In this document: positions 10,862 to 22,545 of the stretch, one piece after another | Layout: the number at the start of each line of letters is the position of its first letter | How positions within the stretch are numbered: position 1 is the first letter of the stretch | From: Liolophura sinensis | Lineage: Eukaryota > Mollusca > Polyplacophora > Chitonida > Chitonidae | Assembly: GCF_032854445.1 (NCBI RefSeq) | Contig: NC_088300.1 | Coordinates: 55,962,984-56,026,983 of the forward strand | Reading direction: 5' to 3' | DNA: 64,000 nucleotides | Notes under the pieces: model-generated | Database searches by the model: none | The model's input: the letters and a program-made list of their open reading frames with translations, nothing else | What the model was told of the DNA's origin: nothing | Made by a program: the position numbers and the translations under genes

Positions 10862-11697
10862 AAACTCTTGCTCGAAACACCCAGTGACGCCAGGGCCGTA
10901 TGACAATGACGTTGAGGCTGTACATATGGCAAATGACACTCCAATAATTCTTGCACGAGATCCACCGTGACGCCAGGGCTATATGGCAATGACATTGAAG
11001 CTGTACATATGACAATTGGCAATGACATTGAGGGTGTACATATAAGAGATATCACTCCAGAAATTCTTGCACGAGATCCACCGTGACGCCAGGGCTGTAT
11101 ATCACTGCCCCTTATACTGTGCAGATGACAGGTGGCGCTCCCAAACTCTTTTAAGTGACCTCCAGTTGACGACTGGGCGGTATGACAATGCCGTTGCTAC
11201 TGTATATGTCACAGATGACACTTCTGAAACTCGTACACGAGACACCTGGGCTGAATGACAATGGCGTTGTGGCTGTACACATGTTAGATGGCACCCCCGA
11301 AACTCGTGCACGAGACGCCTGGGCTGTATGACAATGGCGTTGTGACTGTACATATGACAAATGGCATTCCTGAAACTCGTGCACGTGACATGTGGGCTGT
11401 ATGACAATGGCGTTGCTACTGTACATATGACAAATGGTATTCCTGAAACTCGTGCACGAGACGCCTGGGCTGTATGACAATGGCGTTGCTACTGTACATA
11501 TGACAAATGGTATTCCTGAAACTCGTGCACGAGACACCTGGGCTGTATGACAATGGCGTTGCTACTGTACATATGACAAATGGTATTCCTGAAACTCACG
11601 CACGAGACACCTGGGCTGTATGACAATGGCGTTGCTACTGTACATATGACAAATGGTATTCCTGAAACTCACGCACGAGACACCTGGGCTGTATTTG
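10862..11697. repeat. 73-bp minisatellite, about 11 copies
   Basis: The unit includes CTGTATGACAATGGCGTTG, then CTACTGTACATATGACAAAT and CCTGAAACTCGTGCACGAGA. Spacing is exactly 73 bp in the right half (for example 11470 to 11543). Copies from 11400 to 11690 are nearly identical. Those at the left end are diverged and carry small insertions such as CCACCGTGACGCCAG. Homogeneity thus rises from left to right. Confidence 0.93.
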
Positions 11698-11729
11698 CCT
11701 AATTCTAATTTTTATTGCTATTATTTCAG

Positions 11730-11803
11730 TTTTGTATTCTGGCTGTTCACTACTCCACTGATCGTCCTTTCTTATATGTTCCTATCTCTATTAAATAGCA
11801 CCT
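11730..11803 (+). CDS. Weak candidate exon
   Basis: An excellent acceptor (TTTTTATTGCTATTATTTCAG) is followed by two competing open frames. One gives a hydrophobic segment (FVFWLFTTPLIVLSYMFLSL) up to a donor-like CACCT/GTAAAT, the other a 22-codon tail to a stop. A membrane helix is possible, but the frame is undecided. Confidence 0.18.
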
Positions 11804-11921
11804 GTAAATATTTCTTGTCAGTTTAAGCATATATTACACCAACGTGTGTGCTCGCATCGATCTGTATTTAAAAAAAATTAGCGGCATCCGTTTGATCTGC
11901 GTTCACAGTCACATGACCTAC

Positions 11922-12043
11922 CTGAGGTTTACTAAAGTGCGAGTCCTTCTGGACTGCGACATCATGATCATTAGGTCTTCGATTTTCACCACAGAATTGC
12001 CCAAGAAGGCTGCATATCTTCATCGAACTTCCATTGCGTAGGA
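11922..12043 (-). CDS. CUB-like domain exon (partial)
   Basis: The minus-strand frame reads VLRNGSSMKICSLLGQFCGE, then NRRPNDHDVAVQKDSHFSKP, and ends at a strong donor CCTCAG/GTAGGT. The middle of a CUB domain has the same run: an aspartate- or asparagine-glycine turn, serines, a leucine-glycine pair, then phenylalanine-cysteine-glycine and a later proline and SD/DS pair. CUB domains are extracellular and bind proteins or sugars. The acceptor (CACGTGTTAG) is weak, and the other half of the domain was not found in this window, so this may be a gene fragment or relic. Confidence 0.4.
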
Positions 12044-12197
12044 CTAACACGTGTGAGCATAACTCATGTCGTGTTAATGCTGGACAGAAAAGTAATTCTT
12101 TTGCATTCGTTATTCTTTTATTATTGTTCTTTGTTAGTTGATTCTTCTCTTTTAATGATCTATTTTGATTAGTTGATATTCGTCACAACATTTCTAG

Positions 12198-12266
12198 TCA
12201 ACCAAGAAACCTGTATACACTGTGGAGTCAGCGAAGTGTCCGCATCACACGTCAGACTACCAAACG
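12198..12266 (+). CDS. Candidate internal exon
   Basis: Good borders: acceptor ATTCGTCACAACATTTCTAG and donor AAACG/GTAAAG. All three frames are open over 69 bases. The frame that enters and leaves in phase 0 (STKKPVYTVESAKCPHHTSD) also fits the phase-0 acceptor at 12999. The family is unknown and the frame is not certain. Confidence 0.28.
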
Positions 12267-12998
12267 GTAAAGCCATATTCCCAAAGACCAGTGCCATTAA
12301 TAACATTAGAATTACACGGTCTTGAAATTATACATATGTAATTGTAACGACAGACAGTTACCTAGAAATGACAGTGTATAATAAATGATGCGTCAATTCC
12401 AGTGCGTAGTCTACCACACTTCATGTTTAAAACAATAAAAGGTCCATATTTGTATTATACAAATATCATGTGATGAAACAAGAAAAAGTATAAAAGTATA
12501 TCAGGTACGCTTTTATTACAACTGTTCATATAAACACAGCGCTGACATGCTGCACTGTTTATTCAACTCTTAATTCTTGTTAAGCGGGATTAGATATAAA
12601 TTTAAGAAACTTTATTTATAAGGATTTGATGATTTAGAAATTTAAGCAGCCATTTTTTTTTGACGTACGTAGAAATCGCCGATGTTTGTTGAGTATACAA
12701 CTAGCCGACATATGTATACCATGTTCAGGGCTTTGTGGGGACACTGGGATTCATACATGGATAGTTAGCACTTTGTAAACAATGATGACAGGGGCGTGTA
12801 ATTTGCTACCGCATGTATTTAAGTATTTACATGAACAGACAGAATAAAACTCTAAATGAGGTAAACTGACAAGAGGCGATATTTCACCGGTTACGTGTGA
12901 TCATTTACCAATTATCATACTGTCGTCACGTTTTTAATTATATTATAAATAAACAAATTCAGATAAGATATGAAATCAGGAGTCTTCTTTCATTTCAG

Positions 12999-13103
12999 GG
13001 AGCTGGTATATTTTTCCTCTACTGCTTCGTATATATATTACACCACCAGAAGGTCGTCTATGTAACGTTTAGTGAGTATAAAGGAAGTGGCTTTTCATTA
13101 TGA
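12999..13103 (+). CDS. Candidate terminal exon
   Basis: The acceptor is strong (AGTCTTCTTTCATTTCAG) and enters in phase 0. There are 34 codons, GAGIFFLYCFVYILHHQKVV and on to a TGA at 13101-13103. The start is hydrophobic, perhaps a membrane segment. It may pair with 12198-12266. Unrecognised. Confidence 0.28.
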   Translation, partial: GAGIFFLYCFVYILHHQKVVYVTFSEYKGSGFSL

Positions 13104-15560
13104 AGTTGATTGCTTTTAATCTTGTTATGCATAAAGTGGTATTCATTTGTGAATAATTAAAGGTCTGGTTTATTGAGATCTTAGCACAGATTGGGATACC
13201 TATATAATGTTGATATATCACTCTGCCGAATTTCATGTAGATATCTTTTATCAGAAATTCCAGTAATTCCATAAACCGTGCAACATCACCAAAATGGTGA
13301 CGTGAATAGTGTTTCCAACTAAAGAGTGCACGTATATTTAGAAAATGTTGACATGAAGGGTACACATGTATTTAGAAAACGTATGGAGAACACCAGCTTT
13401 ATTTATGGAAAAGACTGCTAATACGAGTATTGATCGAAAACATCTATTTAAAGCTTTCCGGATTTGTTCTAAATTAATCTGAATTAGATTTGTATCAAAA
13501 TAACAAGCTAATAAAATATTTAAACACTTTTTCATTGCTTTGTGCATATCTCACCAGTGTCAAAACCCATAGTCTTTAGCGCTGATCGGACACGATTTTT
13601 ATATGTTATCCTAACCTTAGCTTAGCACAACTACAGTAGTGAAGAAGTGCGGCTACGCTCTGAATCGTTGAATTCACGCCATCTTATAACATTTATACAT
13701 ATATACATGTGCAGAATATAATTCGCAGGGGTTAAGCCTCACCCCAAGCCAAATGGGAATGCACTCAACAGAATTATCATGTATCCTCTGATGTCTGCCA
13801 ACTGTGTCTTGTCTGACCAGGTATTCCAGACACGTTAGCCGGTAGTAAACTGTTCAGCAGCAATGCACTGCCTAAAATCAGACCCACTGTATTTACACAA
13901 GTAATAGCGGAAGCACCGATATCTTTTTATGGTCGAAAAAATGGTTATATAATAGATTGCCAGTAGATTGCTTCAGAAACAATTTATGTATGTAATTGTC
14001 GTACTGATTGTTTCTGGATTGAAAGTACAATTAAAGCCATGAAGCACAGTTTGTAAGGTATATTCAGGTACATTATCAAGATTTTTCAGTCATTCAATTC
14101 AACAAATCTACTTCATAAATTAGCCATAGTCTTGATGATGATACTTAATTTGTGACACTATACTTAGGAGTTATTCGGGGTTGGCGATCACACTTAATTG
14201 GCACCGGTGTTAGAACTGACTGGTAATCTCGCTTGATACTTGACAGGTATTCAGACATAACTGGTGATCAGCATTCTTTGGTCATCATACTTTAATTAGT
14301 GAACTAGTTCATTTGGATGGTTGTTGATTGAGGATAGCACTTCATTGGTGACTAAATTCATTAGCGATAATACATTATTAAAGCCCACACTTAATGAAAA
14401 CACGTATTTTAACATCAAAATACGCTGCAAACAGCTCTTGCCATCTTTTCTTTGCCATTTCTTAAAAATGTGACAATTTTTTTAAGCACATTCTAAATGT
14501 CACACATAAATAGGTCGTTTGATTAAATGCATTTTTTCCACTATATCAAGCAGTGTTAATACTATTACTGAACATTGTTTTAAAAATTGATGTTTCGTCT
14601 TCACTTAATTCATCCAACCACTTATAATTCTGTCCTCTCTGATGGATGAAGCTTGGAGATGACAGTTAAGCCTGACTTGTCTGGTCCATAAGTCCACTAA
14701 TGTACGTCTGCTGGTCTGTTATATCAGCTGTGTCTATGTGTCCAGCCACTACCTGCTGATGACAGGCTCATCAGCTCAGCCCGAGCTAACAGTTACTGGA
14801 CTTACTGTCACATCACCTGCCAAGCTCCTAGGCACTATACCCAAGGGAAGGTCGCACTGCCTTGTCAGGGTGTGGGATGGCCGGAGACGTAGACCTCCCG
14901 TCCAAACATCATAACTAGAACAGTATCATAAATGTAGGATTTATACTACCAAACAGAAAAACACACCGGGAAATAATAGGATAATTGTCGAATAAACCGC
15001 CTTCTAAACCCCGTGGAGGTGACATCAAAAGAAAGCTGAAATTCGCTTGGATGTCACACCTGGAACACTCAAAATGTCGTATACGTATTATTCGACGAGT
15101 TTACACACTTTTGTATACCAATAGTTAGCCATAGAGAGTTCCATGTCAGTGGTCGCAAGGCTAGTTTCCAAAAACAGCATTCAATACAAATCTCCAAAGA
15201 ACTAAGTGTACGAAGTGATGAATTATGACAGTGTTATTTGCAAAGAAGAGGAGACAATAACTTGCACTGACGGTGGAAAAAAGAAAGCAATGCTCTGTGC
15301 GGGGAGATTTAACCAGCATCCAAATAATCTGCCACACTAGTTTACAAGTTGTCTTTAATGACACGTATGTGTCTCATTTGCGATTGATCGTAAATGTTAA
15401 CGATTTTTTTTGTGACAGGATGCATATGACACCCTCATAGGCCAGATTAAGGGGAATTGGACAGAAATTTGAAGCAGAGATTCTGAGTACTCCGTCCATA
15501 TTCACTTGTAGAAGTTTGCTCTTTGCAGAATTGGAAGATTAAAGAAATTGTGACTTAAAG
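13104..15560. other. Non-coding stretch with one GC-richer patch
   Basis: Mostly AT-rich unique sequence. The patch at about 14640-14900 is richer in G+C but has no long frame. It could be a conserved non-coding or regulatory block. No repeat was recognised. Confidence 0.35.
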
Positions 15561-15809
15561 AGTGAAGGATTTTGGTGGATTATCCTTGGCTTACCAGTTT
15601 TTGCCGAAAAAACTGTGGCATTTGTTAGATCCTGCGCGTTGTATGACGATTTCAACGTTATTGAAAAGTTATTACTGGAAAAACCTGTGTGTCAAGATTA
15701 TTCGATCAAAAGCTTTCACTCCAAGTTTCTTAAGTTTTACAGTAAGTATGATTCTCTTGTAAGTAAATATGGACAGAGCATCCAGAATCTCTGGCGCTCT
15801 GTTTCATGA
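15561..15809 (+). pseudogene. Possible retroelement polymerase relic
   Basis: The frame at 15615-15809 ends with FHSKFLKFYSKYDSLVSKYG and a stop. Short segments of the form (F)xKFYxRYxDLVxKYxxS are familiar to me from the C-terminal part of retroelement reverse-transcriptase proteins in animals. Only about 60 codons survive, and no catalytic YxDD or RNase H motif is present. I cannot name the clade. It may be a chance resemblance. Confidence 0.32.
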
Positions 15810-18076
15810 GTGTGTCTAATTCCGCTTATCCCTAGGCTAGAGGCAGTATATTCATCGTGTTGAATTAGATCGCCACATTGCATATGTAAAGTGCAGTCAA
15901 AGCGCAACTGAGACACGTATTCTGTTATCGACAACTGATATTGTAGCACGGTAAACGATTTGAATGCTGATTTCACTCTGTCGCCCAGATCATTCCTTGC
16001 GTCTTTCTAACATCATTGAAAACTGCTGACTGCTTTTCTTCACATGATTCCGTCCTATTTACGTACGTTACATACTTTCTTAATTCTTTGGTGGTTTGTA
16101 TTGTACGTCGTTTTGGGAATGGGCTTTGCGATTATTAACCTCGAACGTCCTTATTGGTTGACTGCTAGTATACTATTATATTACATTATTACTGGTATAC
16201 TGAAGCTATTCCTTTTTTCATAATTGCGGCGTGAGGTTATCCTCTTTGGCAGATACAAGTAACCAAAAATGCATGTGATTAACATTGACCCATCTATATG
16301 TTTGTGTATATGCATAGTTGTTTTTTTACATGTTCTTAGATGATAACGTTTCTTTATGAAGCCAGTAGTGCCATTATTGACTCACACTTTCTGGTTTGAC
16401 TGACAAATGGAAAACAAATGTTTCATTTCACGTTGATAGGAGAGGTGTTAGTACTGTGGTCTACAAGGAATTCATGTATTTGTAATGAACTGTTATGATT
16501 TATTTGTTTATAGAGAATAACAAACAGCCAAATATATATGAATTCGTTCGATTTTTTGTTGTTGCAGTAATAACAATGGTCAGACTAACGTTTTTTTTTA
16601 CGTGGTAGATGAAGGGAGGAATCCCTAAGCATACCATAGATGTATAAACCATGCGCCACGAATGACTGCAGACAGTCACCCTGTGTACATTGCCCAGCTG
16701 TACCAATACTTCCCATGTAGTCTACACTGAAACCTAAAGAAGCCGGTACTAGTACCATCGATGTTATGTTCGAATTGATTTGCAAAAATTATCTAGTGTA
16801 AACCAGTTCACCGACAGATCTAAGTGTCACTGCCATAAATCCATGGATTTATCCACAATATTATGAAATTGTATATATGCATCACAGTTTTCGATAACAC
16901 ATGGTATTCCTTGCAACGTTTCTCTCACAAGCTTGTCTTAATATTAGAGAGGGAATCGCAGGCTTGTAATAGTTTACTTCCTCGTCGGATGAACGTAGAA
17001 CGAAATCTTGTACGCAGGCAATGAGTAAAATTGTTCCCGCTCGACAATAGATTCGTTGCCGAAGCCGCCAGTCCGGCACCAGTCCTGTTATAGCCATGCG
17101 GCTCCAGAGCATGGAATGAGGGCATCTTTGGCGATCTCTCCACTCTGTCTGAGATACATGGTAAACTAGTAGATTAGTAAATTAGTGGGATATGTCGTCG
17201 CGGAGGGAGAACTAGATTGTCGCATTCTAATACGAACTTCAGCCAAACTAAACGATGAAATCGATGGCTTTATCATGTTATCTGCTGAAAAAGAATGGAT
17301 AACGAGTTAAAAGCTATCTGGAGTTACGTTTGGGGTACGGGCTCTATCGACCTGTACTGTTAGAATGTATCCCGTGCACCGTTATGGGAATAAGGAAGCA
17401 CCTGATGCTATCACGCTTTACACAATTCAATCGTTGACCCGAGTTCACGTCACCATCCAGTCAGCTGTTGTAAGCATGCTGTCAGGGTCACCCCCCACAA
17501 GCTACCTGCACCCTTATGTTACATGTGAGTACACGGACGCTTGGCCCTTAGCAGCTCAGTCACTGCTGTGGGCGGGGCACCGACTCTATAGCATCTGTAT
17601 CAGCGTACGTACTCAATATCGACGCGCAATTGTACAGAAATACCAAATAACCACATGACATTACATTCATAAACTATGCCGTGACGCAAATGCCTGGGCG
17701 TGAACTCTGAACCACAAAGACAAGACATCTAATGAAGTAATAAAAGGTAAAAGGCAAGAGCGGGGCTGTCAGTGGCTAACTGTGGGACCCGTTTGTCTCA
17801 CCCAATGATCGTCCGGCTCTAGGGGCCCGGTCTGCCAGTACAGACCTCACGTTGCTATCATCAGAGATGTGGCGGTACCTCCGTCTGTACTACTCGACCG
17901 GATTCTTCATGATGCGGTGTTTCTACCAGTAATCCGCGGGGCGATGCCAAACAGGCAGACTGGAAACTTTTCCGACATAAACAAGACAATGTCCCAAGTG
18001 CACGCTTGGTTCTGTTCCCCGTAGAGTTAAATCTTCACCTCTACCTGGTCACCAGTCTTGTACTAACTCTGGTACT
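15810..18076. other. Upstream region of the EF-hand gene; no firm gene
   Basis: Unsupported frames occur on the minus strand (16585-16785, 16882-17143) and the plus strand (17365-17658). A GC-box-like GGGCGGGGC lies at about 17571. The segment 17745-18100 is richer in G+C and may belong to the promoter of the gene starting at 18182. Confidence 0.35.
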
Positions 18077-18084
18077 TTATAAGT
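18077..18084 (+). promoter_or_regulatory. TATA-like box of the EF-hand gene
   Basis: TTTATAAG lies about 25 bases before a TCAGCT initiator-like site, which would leave a 5' UTR of roughly 80 bases before the ATG at 18182. Alternatively, the TTTCAG motifs here are splice acceptors of an untranslated upstream exon. Confidence 0.3.
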
Positions 18085-18181
18085 TTCTTCAACTTTTATT
18101 TCAGCTGGACAGCTAATGGGATGACCTGGTCACTCTCCCCGGACTATCGCAGGACAATATCTGTGTCACTATATTTCAGAT

Positions 18182-18311
18182 ATGCAACAGTCGCTCGTGT
18201 TTAGCTGGTACTGTGTACTGTACACTTTCTCCCTGGGCGTGCAGGGTTTATATATTCCCACCTACAGGACACGACTGTCTCAAGTCACCAGCTATGAACA
18301 GTGGAAAAGGG
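18182..18311 (+). CDS. Secreted single-EF-hand protein, exon 1 (signal peptide)
   Basis: The ATG opens a signal peptide (residues 1-22, ending SLGVQG) followed by LYIPTYRTRLSQVTSYEQWK, 43 codons plus one base. The donor is AAAAGGG/GTAAGT, phase 1. With exons 2 (19497-19643) and 3 (31768-31853) it gives a protein of 120 residues: signal peptide, a Trp/Arg/His-rich middle, then one EF-hand. It is presumably secreted or retained in the secretory path and binds calcium. Three in-phase exons, canonical borders and an intact EF-loop across a junction make this the most secure gene in the window. I cannot name an orthologue. Confidence 0.68.
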
Positions 18312-18446
18312 GTAAGTCATCTTCTCTTGACTGCAATAATTCTTTCAGAAGAGAGTGACTTTGCTTTATACTTTCATTTATTCTTTGGATGTTAAAGTCT
18401 TATAACATAGATAAAGCCGGTAGTTTACCATGGAATTCTAGTTTTC

Positions 18447-18526
18447 TCAACCGATAAAAATGACCGCCATCATAAAAGTAAGCAACATTTGAGTATGACG
18501 TTAAACAACATTCAAATAAATAAATC
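18447..18526 (+). mobile_element. SINE family 3, diverged 3' tail in intron 1
   Basis: It reads AAAATGACCGCCATCATAAA, then TTGAGTATGACGTTAAACAA and an (AAAT) tail. This is the shared SINE 3' core with several substitutions, and nothing upstream is preserved. Confidence 0.65.
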
Positions 18527-19496
18527 AAAGCATAGTTTTGCAACTTTTGGGAAACATTTTCATATTCACTAGCTTACTCATAGAAATCATGAGAGCAGTT
18601 GATGCGAGATATGTTTCTAAATGTTTCTATGAGTTCAAGAAACGATAGCTACATATTGGCGTCTGCGATGTTTGTACCAAACATGGATTGCTTTTAAATG
18701 TGAACTTGTCCAATATAAGAAAGTGTTTTACGGGGACGGCTTCATCAGATTAATACCTTTTATTATTGTCTTTTGAGTGGTAACTATTGGAAAGCGGCTA
18801 ACTTGTGTGTTGGGTAACGAGCTTGCTTCTGCGTCTTACGGTATGGTCACACCTGTTCGGGACCCGGGCTTTCCCTGGCTCTGTGACCCCCACCCCCGCA
18901 ACTTTGCTAATCCACTCGCCTAGTTGTTAGTTGGAACTAATAACGAACCACCCAAGATACGGGTAAAACGATAATGTGAGCTCGAGAATAGCCAAAGACA
19001 CCAGCAATCAGCTCTCACGATCCGAGCAGCAAACACCCCCTTCCTTCCCTGTGTACACCGCCAAACTAGGCCGGCATGTACCACGTGACTCCCTCCAAAC
19101 CAATCAATATTTCAATTTTCATCTATTTGCTGAGCATAAAAAGACCAAAGAGATATGGCGGAAAGCGCATCGATCGATGGCATATAGACAACGTCTTGGT
19201 TGTTCTTGACTCAGATAGACACATCATTGCGCACTGATGGTTCGGAGTAGCTCGTGTGACCAACAGCCACGGTGTGAAGCAAACCTGACCCACACAATAA
19301 GCCCCACCCCAGCTCATCCAGAAAAGTCCGCCATCCCTGCCTACTCTCTTTTATGCCCGGGGGAACCCCATCGATCTCGTCCCCACTCCTTTCCTCTCGT
19401 TCTCCTTTGAGCATTAGTACTGATGATAATTTGTGGTTTTACCTGTTTGTTTGAAGTAAAGGTTGTTGGTTTAAGGCAGTTTATCTCTTATTTCAG

Positions 19497-19643
19497 CCAG
19501 TAGCGGATGGTGGGAGGAGGCCAAGAGATCAAACAGCCAGTACGGAATGTTCATGGACAGCATGGCCCGACAGGCCCAGAGACGTCATCATAGAGACAGA
19601 CATGCTTTTGTCGAGGAAATGTTTCAAATCTTTGACATAAACA
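19497..19643 (+). CDS. Secreted single-EF-hand protein, exon 2
   Basis: The acceptor is TTTATCTCTTATTTCAG and the donor ACA/GTAAGT. Entering in phase 1, it completes GCC (Ala) and encodes 48 further residues. GWWEEAKRSNSQYGMFMDSM is followed by a basic run (RQAQRRHHRDRH), then the EF-hand E-helix FVEEMFQIF and the first three loop residues DIN. The frame that joins exon 1 is open throughout. The calcium loop is cut after its third residue. Confidence 0.7.
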
Positions 19644-21269
19644 GTAAGTAACTGGCTGAGTGAACTCTCATGGGTTGCTGTTTTCTTCTACTTCGCCACT
19701 TCTTAACTACCCGAGTACCCCAAACTACCCCTATGCCGTATCAGAGGTTTGAAAGGGAACCATGAACAAAACCACTACAATTTGCATAAGATAACGTAGT
19801 TTTTAAAGCTAGGTGACACATACAGCAACCTAGTTTCCCTGTGATATTGTGCAATGGAGGAAACATTGACAAAATCTTGGCATCTTTGGATTCATGAGCG
19901 CAGCTTTGATAAATCGCCAGTAGCACACAAGGCGTGGAACATGCGAAAATGCCGTCTAAATAACAGGCATTTGTAGCATTTTAGTAGACCGATAATTCAC
20001 TCGCAGGAAGAAACAGGCATCTTGATCCTGGCAGAAACTATATACCATTAGTTAATGACCAACTTGACAGTCGCAAACCCGACACATACTAACATATATT
20101 CCTAATACGAAACTGTAGCAAAAATATCTAAAGTATTGTAAATATGGCGGATACCTTACCAAGAAGAAGTATCTGAACATAAAAAATGTCGGGAAAATGC
20201 ACCATATTTTGGTTAGAAATGACAGGAAAAGTTCAACTTGGTACTGCGTTCCCAAGAATCAATGCGTCGGAACAGACATTCGTATACCAGCCTTTAACCG
20301 ATGGGGTCAATTGTCGCGAGGCCATTTCCCAAAACGACGTACAACACAAACCACCAAACAACTAAAAAACTTTGTAAAGTGCGTAAACAGGACAGAATCA
20401 TGCCAAGAGAAGCAATCCACAGTTTTCAATGATGTTTGCAAAGGCACACGATATGTTCTAGGGGAATAATTGCAGTCAGTATTCAAATCGTGTTCCATGC
20501 TAGTATGTAAGTTGTCGATACTAAAATATGTATTGCTGTTGTGCTTTGATTGCAACTGTTCATACGTCCAATGTGGCCATCTAATTCAACCCATTGAATA
20601 TCCAAGAAGGCCATTATGTTGGCGAAATACAAAATAAATAGTGAATGAAAATGTGTGATTGGGCATCCTTAGTGTACCAACCCACTTTAACTAGTTATGT
20701 TTCCTGAAATATTACTCGCAAATGTTTATTTTGATCTTTCATATTTATTGAAATTTCGCCACAGGCGATCAGTCATTGTAGCTGGCAGTCCTGATAGCAG
20801 CTCTACTTACTGCGGGCGCTTTAAATAGAGTAAATCCGACATCGGAAAGCTATCATGAGGAGTTTAATGAATAAACTCAAGCTAACTAAAAGGTTACATG
20901 AACGTGGGCCAATGTTAATATAAACCACCGAGCTATAAAGCCATTGCACACGTAGGACGTTCAATCAAGATCATTACCCTTACACCGTCACTAACTGTGT
21001 GAAAGCCTCCATTAAGCTGGGAAAAACAGGTGTGTGATGTGGCCATAGTCAGACAGGATATGCGTGGTCTCTCTGCATACTAGGTATCCTTTGACCTTCG
21101 TTGGCCTTTAGTTACCACTGATCTGGCTTAAGTCTTTTTTATGTTATGTTCATTGTCTACTGTTACCCTTAATCTACATCGGTAACTAAGACTAAACATT
21201 CAGAGAGTCCACCACTGCTGTTGGCTGTTGAACTTGTCGCTACTGTCAGTAAATACATAGGATATCATG
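19644..21269. other. First part of EF-hand intron 2
   Basis: The frame at 20197-20469 (plus strand, about 90 codons, a few cysteines) has no splice support. An acceptor at about 20765 precedes a 20-codon frame (RSVIVAGSPDSSSTYCGRFK) that I could not place. Otherwise nothing. Confidence 0.35.
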
Positions 21270-22545
21270 ACGACAGATCTAGCTGATAATTGTTGTATGT
21301 AGATCATTATGGGCTTACAGGTCCCATCAGTCTGATAATGTTTTTAGCCACAAAGATCATCGTGGAATTTTTTCAGCTGATGTGGCTGGTTTTCCGCATA
21401 AGCACTAATGTCATCACCATGGGCCTTTTCTTTGCTGGTCCTGGTTGTGCTGTCTATAAATCATTCTAGATCTTTTTTCTGTTGATCTGGCTGGCACTGT
21501 GTATACGCCCAGACAACATGCTGGATCTTTTCTTTGTTGACTGTTGTACTGTCTATAAACCTAGGCATCATCTTGGATCTTTTCCTCTTGATCTGGCTGG
21601 CACTGCCTTAAAGCCAAGGCATGCTGGATCTTTTTTCTGTTGACTGCTATACTGTCTATAAGCCAGGACATCATCTTGGATCTTTTTCTGTTGTTCTGGC
21701 TGGTACTGTCTATAAGCCCAGGCATCATCCTGGATCTTTTTTCTGTTGATCTGGCTGGTACTGTCTATAAGCCCAGGCATCATCTTGGATCTTTTTTCTG
21801 TTGATCTGGCTGGTACTGTCTATAAGCCCAGGCATCATCCTGGATCTTTTTTCTGTTGGTCTGTCTGGTACTGTCTTTAATTTGGCGCTGACTCTGTGCA
21901 TAAACAAACGGAGATTGGGATCTTTTTCTACTAATCATTCTCTGTATAAATACAGAATTTATCATGGATATTTTTTCGATGATACAGTATAAACATTAAG
22001 GCTATCGTGAAACTTTTATATTGATCACGGAATAGATATGTCTACTATATTTTTCTACTGACCTGTCTAGAGAAGCGACAGATATCTTGAATCTTCTCCA
22101 CTGTTATGTCTTATACTATAAATAACCAGAGACTTTTTCTACTGATTTGTCCTAAACTGCGTAGCACCACAAATTATCACGGATATTTGTCCACTGATCT
22201 GTTTTATACTGTATATGACCAAGGGTTATGATCTGTATTATGCTGTGTATGACCACAGAATATCACAAATCTGTTTCTACTGATCTGTCTTACACTGTGA
22301 ATGAGCACAGAATATCACAAATCTGTTCCTATTAATCTACCTTACACTGTGTATGACCACAGAATATCACGGATCTTTTTCCATTAATCTCTTTGATAGT
22401 GTGTATAACCACATAATATCACGGATCTTTTTTCACTGATCTCTTTGATAGTGTGTATAATCACAGATTATTATGAATATTTTCTACAGATCTAACTGAT
22501 TTTGTGTACATCATCATGGATTCTTTTGAGATACCTAAAATTGTG
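21270..22545. repeat. 55-bp minisatellite with homogeneous core and decayed flanks
   Basis: The core unit contains GGATCTTTTTTCTGTTGATC then TGGCTGGTACTGTCTATAAG and CCCAGGCATCATC. It repeats at exactly 55 bp between 21732, 21787 and 21842. To the right (22200-22540) units of about the same length decay to forms such as CACGGATCTTTTTCCA and TAGTGTGTATAACCACA. To the left they decay as well. The array lies inside the 12-kb intron. Confidence 0.9.

Noticed and set aside
18790-18900. tRNA-like patch (GGGTAACGAGCTTGC ... TGTTCGGGACCC)
   Set aside because: There are faint A- and B-box resemblances but no cloverleaf I can fold, and no SINE body follows.
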